Assembly (NCBI GenBank): GCA_013396755.1
Contig: VWZF01001858.1
Span: 242,334 to 306,333 of the forward strand
From: Sclerurus mexicanus
Lineage: Eukaryota; Chordata; Aves; Passeriformes; Furnariidae
Direction: 5' to 3'
Length of the DNA stretch: 64,000 nt
Shown: positions 62,801-64,000 of the stretch, one piece after another
Layout of the letters: each line of letters opens with the position of its first letter
How positions within the stretch are numbered: position 1 is the first letter of the stretch
Program-made: the position numbers and the translations under genes
Notes under the pieces: generated by a model
The model's database searches: none
What the model was told of the DNA's origin: nothing
The model's input: the letters and a program-made list of their open reading frames with translations, nothing else

Positions 62801-63935
62801 GCACCTTTCCCTCAGGACAAGCATTTTTCTCTTTCTGGCTTTTACATTGCTGCTGTGCAGTTGCACTGGGATAAGTAAGACCCATTTTTTCCACTTTAAA
62901 ATATTCACAAATCTATTCAGTTTTCACTGCTTTCTCTGGGTTTGAATTTGAACTCTGAAAAGGCAGGTAAACCCATCCTTGTAATTTTTACTGGGCACAC
63001 AGCAAATCTCTGGGATCATGTAACGACGGCAAAGTGCATGGAATGTAATAGAAAATCAGCACCGTTCTTTACATGACATGCTTAAAAGAATTATCTTGTT
63101 TAATTATAAAAAGAAAGATCGCAGACTCGTTCCCAGGCTGTTATCTGTGCAATTACTTTATGTAACATTATTAAAAATTAATTTTCCCCAGAACCTCAGC
63201 AATTTAATGAAACACGCCTGGTCCTCAGCAGCAGCTGCCGTGTAACCAGCCCACTGACATCCTTCAGGCTCGGTGCCGCGGGACCCCGGGGCTGCCTGTC
63301 CCTTGTGCTCGGCGTCAAATCACCCCTATTGCAGCAGGCTCAACATCCCTCCTCGCACCGGGTACCGCAGCCCTCCTCGTCGCAGGCTCAGCATCCCCCC
63401 TTTCCAGGGGCAAAGCATTCCCCTTCTCCGGGGAACCAGCAACCCCCTCTCCGGGGGCACGGCATACCCCTCTCCTCCTTCACACAGTGCCCAGCAGCCC
63501 CATTGCACCGTGCCCAGGGCGGCTGCTCGCACCGAGCGTGCTGCCCGCTCCGTGCCGGGACACAGCCCCGGCCTCGCCGCGCCCCGGCACCGTCCGCCCC
63601 GGCACCGGGCGGAGCATCCCCGGCCCCGGTGTCCGGCCAGAGCATCCCCGGCCCCGGTGTCCGGCCAGAGCATCCCCGGCCCCGGTGTCCGGCCAGCGCA
63701 TCCCCCGCTGCGGGACCCTCCGCCCCTGCACCGGACAGCGCATCCCGCATCCCCGGGTACCGCATCCCCCGGCGCGGCCCCGCGCCCCGAAGTTCTCCCG
63801 CCGCCGCCGCCGACCCTTACCGATCCGGATGACATGCGGCATCCCGTGCGAGCTCTGTCCCCAAAAGCCGCCGACCAGGAGCGCTGCCCAGTATTCCCAG
63901 AGGACGCGGCGGAGCGCCGGCCAGAGATGGGGCAT
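2743..63935 (-). CDS. GRIK3: GRIK3, glutamate ionotropic receptor kainate type subunit 3 (GluK3), 5' part, exons 1-7
   Basis: GluK3 is a subunit of tetrameric, glutamate-gated cation channels in neuronal membranes. The coding sequence in this window is complement(join(2743..2886, 4740..4913, 8792..8845, 11591..11772, 12927..13184, 14002..14178, 63821..63935)). It gives 368 codons with no stop and intact GT/AG junctions. Residues 1-31 are a signal peptide. The rest is the bilobed amino-terminal domain that drives subunit assembly. Visible N-glycosylation sequons are N70 (NRT), N76 (NTT) and N278 (NLT). C99 and C350 match the conserved kainate-receptor amino-terminal disulfide pair. I identify GluK3, not GluK1 or GluK2, from recalled family sequences: WEYWA in the signal peptide, then MPHVIRIGG, FHDSFEATKK and NKDTFYVNLYP. 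The ligand-binding and channel exons lie beyond position 1. Intron 1 is very long and the other introns are 0.8-3.9 kb. Confidence 0.97.
2887..4739 (-). other. GRIK3: GRIK3 intron 6
   Basis: This is a 1853-bp intron with GT/AG ends. The middle (about 3240-3660) is AT-rich with a short T run near 3430. No exon, RNA gene or interspersed repeat was recognised. Confidence 0.9.
4740..4913 (-). CDS. GRIK3: GRIK3 exon 6: amino-terminal domain, lobe 2
   Basis: This exon is 174 bp, phase 0 on both sides, and encodes residues 263-320. The translation begins DLYALDLEPYRYSGVNLTGF, continues RILNVENPHVSSIIEKWSME and ends GLLDGVMM. It has an NLT glycosylation sequon at N278. The acceptor is TTTCTCTCTTTTAAG. 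The donor is ATGATG then GTACAG. An A/C-rich block on the transcribed strand (plus-strand G/T-rich, about 4931-5017) lies just upstream of the acceptor. Confidence 0.96.
4931..5017. repeat. G/T-rich low-complexity block near exon 6
   Basis: Plus-strand runs of T alternate with G runs (for example GGGTTTTTTTTTGG and TTTTTGGGGG). On the GRIK3 strand this is an A/C-rich tract about 20-100 bases upstream of the exon 6 acceptor. Confidence 0.85.
7601..7628. repeat. CCT/CTC pyrimidine tract
   Basis: This is an imperfect (TCC)n microsatellite of about 28 bp in intron 5. It is purine-rich (GGA-type) on the transcribed strand. Confidence 0.85.
7660..8210. promoter_or_regulatory. AT-rich candidate conserved noncoding element in intron 5
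   Basis: This roughly 550-bp low-GC segment has TTCATTAGCACC, GGCATTAATTGTGATTGC, GCTGATTAATAGG and GGGGTAATTAAAATG. It is repeat-free and unlike the rest of intron 5. It may be an enhancer or a splicing-related conserved element. Confidence 0.28.
8792..8845 (-). CDS. GRIK3: GRIK3 exon 5: 54-bp short exon
   Basis: This 54-bp exon encodes 18 residues (245-262), AMAMGMMTEYYHFIFTTL. The 54-bp length and sequence match the small symmetric exon I recall in kainate-receptor genes. The acceptor is strong (CTACTCTCCTCAAG) and the donor is CTCTG then GTAAAG. Because it is phase 0 on both sides, skipping it would keep the reading frame but remove part of lobe 2. Confidence 0.96.
8846..11590 (-). other. 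GRIK3: GRIK3 intron 4
   Basis: This is a 2745-bp intron. The plus strand around 11236-11277 has short GGCAGA and GGCTGG repeats. The open frames of about 200 codons at 8646-9269 (minus, overlapping exon 5) and 10805-11416 (plus) have no recognisable domain and look like chance frames. Confidence 0.9.
11591..11772 (-). CDS. GRIK3: GRIK3 exon 4: hinge and lobe 2 of the amino-terminal domain
   Basis: This exon is 182 bp and encodes residues 184-244. The translation runs GLIRLQELIMAPSRYNIRL, then LLKEMKRGREFRIIFDCSH and MAAQILKQ. The donor is CAAGCAG then GTGAGG. The acceptor (ending CTCGAAG) is preceded by a poor polypyrimidine tract interrupted by purines. Residue 236 is Leu (DCSHLMAAQ), where I recall Thr in mammalian GluK3 and Glu in GluK2. 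After this exon the frame is in phase 0, matching exon 5. Confidence 0.95.
11773..12926 (-). other. GRIK3: GRIK3 intron 3
   Basis: This is a 1154-bp intron. A short ATGGCC-type hexamer run lies near 11898-11927. A moderately AT-rich segment at about 12120-12260 (ATTTACCACGCAC, TATGAATCGTG) may be a conserved noncoding stretch. No gene is seen in it. Confidence 0.9.
12927..13184 (-). CDS. GRIK3: GRIK3 exon 3: amino-terminal domain, lobe 1
   Basis: This exon is 258 bp and encodes residues 98-184. It starts by completing the split Ala of KACDQL and runs through VVAIFGPSQGS, SICNALEVPHIQLRWKHH, NKDTFYVNLYPDYASL and WRSATVVYDDSTG. The acceptor has a strong C-rich tract ending CCCAG. The donor is CACAG then GTAGGG. 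C99 near the start is the expected partner of C350 in exon 7. The frame stays open to the acceptor and reads into the intron after the donor, so the intron boundaries rest on junction consensus and family alignment. Confidence 0.96.
13185..14001 (-). other. GRIK3: GRIK3 intron 2
   Basis: This is an 817-bp intron, the shortest in the window, with consensus ends. I see no repeat or nested feature. Confidence 0.9.
14002..14178 (-). CDS. GRIK3: GRIK3 exon 2: amino-terminal domain, lobe 1 start
   Basis: This exon is 177 bp and encodes residues 39-98 (both end codons split). The acceptor follows a T-rich tract ending CTTGCAG, and the donor is AAGAAAG then GTAAGA. The translation begins GGIFEYADG and includes INRNRTLLPNTTLTYD with two N-glycosylation sequons (N70, N76). 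It ends HDSFEATKK. This is the first strand-helix unit of the periplasmic-binding-protein-like fold. It joins exon 1 in frame (phase 1) to restore the family's IRIGGIF motif. Confidence 0.96.
16520..16650. promoter_or_regulatory. AT-rich candidate conserved noncoding element
   Basis: This compact cluster includes GATTAATGCATAAT (16567-16580), GATTACGCAGCATAAC, an octamer-like ATTTGCAAAG and TAATTA at 16629-16634. It suggests a POU/homeodomain-responsive element about 2.4 kb upstream of exon 2 in the gene's orientation. Confidence 0.33.
16739..16759. repeat. Perfect GC-rich inverted repeat (10-bp arms)
   Basis: The arms AGGGGACCCC and GGGGTCCCCT are separated by one A. It could be a hairpin or a dimeric factor site of EBF/AP-2 type (CCCCAGGGG core). 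Confidence 0.9.
19081..19099 (+). repeat. A-rich tract (A14) after an AATAAA
   Basis: Fourteen A's followed by GAAAA lie six bases after an AATAAA hexamer at 19069-19074. This could be the 3' end of an old poly(A)-tailed insertion in plus orientation, or just a simple A run. No target-site duplication was recognised. Confidence 0.6.
20740..21440. promoter_or_regulatory. Candidate regulatory stretch with AT-rich blocks and TCF/LEF-like sites
   Basis: AT-rich blocks at about 20760-20950 and 21290-21430 (CAATTAATTAAAATAAAAGG) flank a more CpG-containing middle. Two TCF/LEF-like words (GATCAAAGC near 21251 and GATCAAAAGC near 21270) lie close together. The function is inferred from motif texture only. 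Confidence 0.28.
24036..24082. repeat. 17-bp tandem repeat, about 2.8 copies
   Basis: The unit CCCACTGCCAGAGAGGT starts at 24036, 24053 and (with one change) 24070. It is a small local tandem duplication in intron 1. Confidence 0.88.
24340..24530. promoter_or_regulatory. AT-rich candidate conserved noncoding element
   Basis: Words such as CATCATCATGATCGTG, GAGCTAATTAATGGG and CCTATCATAAACATG occur in a low-GC patch without repeats. It resembles intronic enhancer texture. Confidence 0.27.
30603..30626 (+). repeat. 24-bp exact direct repeat, copy 1
   Basis: The 24-mer beginning GACTTTGACTTCTATAAATC recurs exactly at 31812-31835. The flanks of the two copies do not match. Confidence 0.95.
31812..31835 (+). 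repeat. 24-bp exact direct repeat, copy 2
   Basis: This is identical to 30603-30626. Here it is followed by TGAAGTC, so the copy can form a short stem between its internal GACTTC and the downstream GAAGTC. Confidence 0.95.
38706..38723. repeat. 18-bp perfect palindrome, AT-rich
   Basis: ACTAATATTAATATTAGT equals its own reverse complement. Confidence 0.95.
39441..39458. repeat. 18-bp perfect palindrome centred on an E-box
   Basis: CAGTGGCACGTGCCACTG is fully self-complementary and has CACGTG at its centre, a bHLH/USF-type core. Confidence 0.95.
39825..40058. promoter_or_regulatory. Cluster of three TAAGTGTAATTA words
   Basis: TAAGTGTAATTA occurs at 39826-39837, 39836-39847 (overlapping tandem) and 40047-40058. 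The first two include TTAAGTG, the core recognised by NK2-class homeodomains, and all have a following TAATT(A). An inverted TTACAC at about 39849-39854 can pair with GTGTAA. The regulatory role is inferred. Confidence 0.4.
41921..42316 (-). mobile_element. CR1 LINE fragment, 5'-truncated (minus orientation)
   Basis: Read on the plus strand, the segment begins CAGAATCACAAAATCATTGA and continues through CAAGTCCAACC, CTCCACCACCTCCCTGGGCA and CATAAAGAAATTCCTCCTGA to a CTCAGCTGCTCCTCATCAGA end. This is the reverse complement of the 3' part of an avian CR1 element. The length of about 396 bp fits a typical 5'-truncated copy. It causes most of the 253-codon plus frame at 41498-42259, which is therefore not a gene. 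No target-site duplication is expected for CR1. Confidence 0.9.
42365..42520. promoter_or_regulatory. Small CpG-dense patch in intron 1
   Basis: CpG dinucleotides are clustered (GGAGCGGGACAGG, GCCACGCGGGGACCGCACGG, TTTCGGTACCCGGGTTAGGG, TCACCGCCGGAGCCCGG). The patch lies between the CR1 fragment and an AT-rich candidate element. It is too short for a classical CpG island, and its function is unknown. Confidence 0.4.
42560..42900. promoter_or_regulatory. AT-rich candidate conserved noncoding element
   Basis: This AT-rich patch has homeodomain and POU-like words (CAATTATTATGCTAATGCATT, split over 42703-42723; ATCAATAAACAGCGG; TCATTTAATATTATG) directly beside the CpG patch. Such texture is typical of vertebrate intronic enhancers. 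No conservation data are available here. Confidence 0.3.
47930..48790. promoter_or_regulatory. AT-rich candidate conserved noncoding element
   Basis: About 860 bp of AT-rich unique sequence sit in otherwise GC-rich intron. It holds many homeodomain-type words (AATTACTCATTT, GCTGTAATTATTC, TAAATAATTTACC), an E-box-like CAGCTGCAG and isolated CpGs. This is one of the strongest enhancer-like textures in the window. The call is by inference only. Confidence 0.35.
51640..51990. promoter_or_regulatory. AT-rich candidate conserved noncoding element
   Basis: This is AT-rich unique sequence with CTTTTAATTAACTG, related GGATGTAATTGGGATGTAAT words, AAATTTCGATAAATAAC and AAGCAGTTAAGCG. It is distinct from the GC-rich sequence to its left. 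Confidence 0.3.
55250..55740. promoter_or_regulatory. AT-rich candidate conserved noncoding element
   Basis: This is unique sequence with unusual retained CpGs (GGGCGATTATCCGCC, TTGCGTTATTGC, ATAACGTCGGGGG) and homeodomain or GATA-like words (TTGATTATCTGG, CATAGATAAGG, GATTATTCAATG). It is followed by the plus-strand CR1 fragment about 220 bp later. Confidence 0.35.
55960..56103 (+). mobile_element. CR1 LINE 3' fragment (plus orientation)
   Basis: The segment contains CCATCCCTGGGAGTGTCCAA, GGCTGGATGGGGCTTGGAGC, AACCTGGTCTAGTGGAA and CCCTTCCAACTCAAACCATT, and ends in GGGATTCTATGA. This is the characteristic 3' end of avian CR1 retrotransposons. It is about 145 bp, truncated at its 5' side and mildly diverged. 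Confidence 0.93.
58050..58440. promoter_or_regulatory. Intragenic CpG-dense island in intron 1
   Basis: This roughly 390-bp patch has clustered CpGs (GACGCGCGGCGTG, GGGACCGCGGCGGGG, GCGCCGCGGCATGTCGCGAC) and ends in a CRE-like GGACGTCACTTAGG. It stands out from moderately GC flanks and lies 5.4 kb inside intron 1. It could be an alternative promoter, a noncoding-RNA promoter or a regulatory island. Open frames run through it on both strands, as expected for stop-poor GC-rich DNA. Confidence 0.55.
58721..59046. repeat. 20-bp-unit GT-rich minisatellite
   Basis: There are about 16 tandem units of AGTGTGTCCCAGAGTGTGTC and variants. The array is near-perfect from 58731 to 58870, then diverged with a small register shift near 58900. 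The unit length is not a multiple of three, so three units (60 bp) give a 20-residue protein period. This explains overlapping Cys/Val/Ser-rich open frames on the plus strand and a Thr/His-rich frame on the minus strand. I judge these non-coding. Confidence 0.93.
59220..59510. promoter_or_regulatory. AT-rich candidate conserved noncoding element
   Basis: This segment lies immediately downstream of the minisatellite. Words include CAAATAATTAGAC, TCAGAATTAATTTGCC and AACAATTTACGCTGCG. It is low in repeats and distinct from its GC-rich flanks. The call is by inference from texture. Confidence 0.3.
60369..60404. repeat. 12-bp tandem repeat, three perfect copies
   Basis: AGGGGGTGGCAG is repeated three times without a mismatch. 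It is a G-rich microrepeat in intron 1. Confidence 0.9.
61080..61530. promoter_or_regulatory. AT-rich candidate conserved noncoding element with an 18-bp palindrome
   Basis: This is AT-rich sequence with GATTGCGTAATAACC, TTAAATATTTATA and CATAACCTAATAATTAAAAT. It contains the perfect palindrome at 61296-61313. The surrounding intron is GC-richer. The call is by inference. Confidence 0.3.
61296..61313. repeat. 18-bp perfect palindrome
   Basis: TTTCTCTCATGAGAGAAA is fully self-complementary. It lies in an AT-rich candidate element. Confidence 0.95.
62990..63220. promoter_or_regulatory. AT-rich segment just inside intron 1
   Basis: This AT-rich patch abuts the GC-rich promoter domain. It includes TTGTTTAATTATAAAAAG, GCAATTACTTTATG and AAAATTAATTTTCCCC. 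It could be a promoter-proximal enhancer. The call is from texture only. Confidence 0.27.
63330..63480. repeat. Degenerate C-rich minisatellite
   Basis: There are roughly 23- to 40-base quasi-repeats built from GCAT or GCAA followed by CCCCCTCTCC and GGGG. Examples are the blocks at about 63390, 63413, 63438 and 63460. Copies are diverged, so the unit boundaries are approximate. Confidence 0.55.
63613..63700. repeat. 28-bp GC-rich tandem repeat in intron 1 next to exon 1
   Basis: There are three near-identical 28-bp units, starting at 63613, 63641 and 63669, and a partial fourth copy. Each contains CATCCCCGGCCCCGGTGTCC followed by GGCCAG. On the transcribed (minus) strand each unit carries GGGGCCGGGG. 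Because 28 is not divisible by three, the array reads differently in successive units. It remains open on both strands and so generates spurious long frames. Confidence 0.9.
63798..63812. repeat. CGG/CCG trinucleotide run beside exon 1 donor
   Basis: This run of about five CCG triplets on the plus strand (CGG/GGC sense on the GRIK3 strand) starts about 9 bases past the exon 1 donor GT. In the unspliced exon 1 frame it would read as an arginine run. Confidence 0.85.
63821..63935 (-). CDS. GRIK3: GRIK3 exon 1: start codon, signal peptide, start of amino-terminal domain
   Basis: The 115-bp coding part has 38 codons plus one base (phase 1). The start at 63935 has an A at -3, and the signal peptide is the same length as the mammalian one I recall (31 residues ending SSHG before MPHVIRIG). 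The hydrophobic core is around residues 12-25 (LWEYWAALLVGGFW). The donor reads ATCG then GTAAGG, with GT at 63820-63819. The first dozen residues differ from recalled mammalian GluK3, whereas WEYWA and MPHVIRIG are kept. That is normal for a signal peptide. The exon lies in a GC-rich CpG domain. Confidence 0.95.
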
Positions 63936-64000
63936 CGTTGGGGAGGGCGCGGGCCGGCACGGCCCTACGGCCCCAGGGGCAGGGGGGACTCGGGCGGCTG
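63936..64000 (-). promoter_or_regulatory. GRIK3: GRIK3 5' UTR and proximal promoter edge (partial)
   Basis: The 65 bases upstream of the start codon are very GC-rich, lack a TATA-like word and contain a GC-box-like GGGCGG (plus strand near 63991). They probably represent 5' UTR inside a CpG-island promoter. The transcription start is not determinable here because the window ends. Confidence 0.6.

Larger units (their letters stand above)
14179..63820 (-). other. GRIK3: GRIK3 intron 1 (about 49.6 kb)
   Basis: This intron is defined by the exon 1 donor and the exon 2 acceptor. No nested gene could be supported on either strand. The notable contents are listed separately: two CR1 fragments, several minisatellites, two CpG-dense patches, palindromes, a duplicated 24-mer and AT-rich candidate regulatory segments. 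Stretches such as 24600-28000, 33000-38600, 43000-47900 and 56200-57900 show only ordinary unique intronic sequence. A long first intron rich in AT-rich islands is typical of brain-expressed receptor genes. Confidence 0.93.
63300..64000. promoter_or_regulatory. CpG-island-like GC-rich domain around exon 1
   Basis: There is a sharp rise in GC and CpG content from about 63,300 to the window end, spanning exon 1. It includes degenerate C-rich repeats (63330-63480), 28-bp tandem repeats (63613-63700) and a CGG run near the donor. Its position over the first exon fits a CpG-island promoter of a neuronal gene. Confidence 0.7.

Noticed and set aside
14179..63820. Nested genes, tRNAs or retroviral genes inside intron 1
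   Set aside because: No tRNA-like cloverleaf, retroviral gene or recognised coding exon could be supported by eye on either strand. A database search would be decisive.
63305..63832. 175-codon Pro/Ala-rich plus-strand frame opposite exon 1 and the promoter repeats
   Set aside because: It is antisense through GC-rich 28-bp repeats and the CpG island, where stop codons are rare. Codon content mirrors the repeat.

Overview
The window is a stretch of vertebrate, most probably avian, nuclear genome. It contains the 5' part of one multi-exon gene on the minus strand, GRIK3, which encodes the kainate-type ionotropic glutamate receptor subunit GluK3. The avian call rests on two 5'-truncated CR1 LINE fragments with bird-style 3' ends, GC-rich compact introns and near-identity of the translated exons to recalled amniote GluK3. 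I cannot name the species. No bacterial, viral or plasmid gene is visible.

Seven coding exons can be placed to the base, in transcription order from right to left: exon 1 63935-63821 (start codon and signal peptide), exon 2 14178-14002, exon 3 13184-12927, exon 4 11772-11591, exon 5 8845-8792, exon 6 4913-4740 and exon 7 2886-2743. All have GT/AG junctions. Their lengths (115, 177, 258, 182, 54, 174 and 144 bp) join into one open frame of 1104 bp, or 368 codons. This is the signal peptide plus most of the extracellular amino-terminal (LIVBP-like) assembly domain. The rest of that domain, the glutamate-binding lobes, the pore and the C-terminal tail must lie left of position 1. The gene is therefore partial because of the window edge and not broken.

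Most of the window is intron. Intron 1 alone is about 49.6 kb (14179-63820). It holds two CR1 fragments (41921-42316 and about 55960-56103), a 20-bp-unit minisatellite (58721-59046), smaller tandem repeats, two CpG-dense patches (about 42365-42520 and 58050-58440) away from the promoter, and several AT-rich segments dense in homeodomain-type words that look like conserved noncoding regulatory elements. The right end (about 63300-64000) is a GC-rich promoter and first-exon domain with 28-bp tandem repeats and a CGG run beside the exon 1 donor.

I found no convincing nested protein-coding gene. Most long open frames are GC-rich chance frames, repeat-derived frames or unspliced exon read-throughs. 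The observations most worth following are the intragenic CpG island with a signal-peptide-like short ORF, the exon 1 read-through frame, a 24-bp exact duplication inside intron 1, a three-copy homeodomain-type word cluster, and several perfect palindromes.
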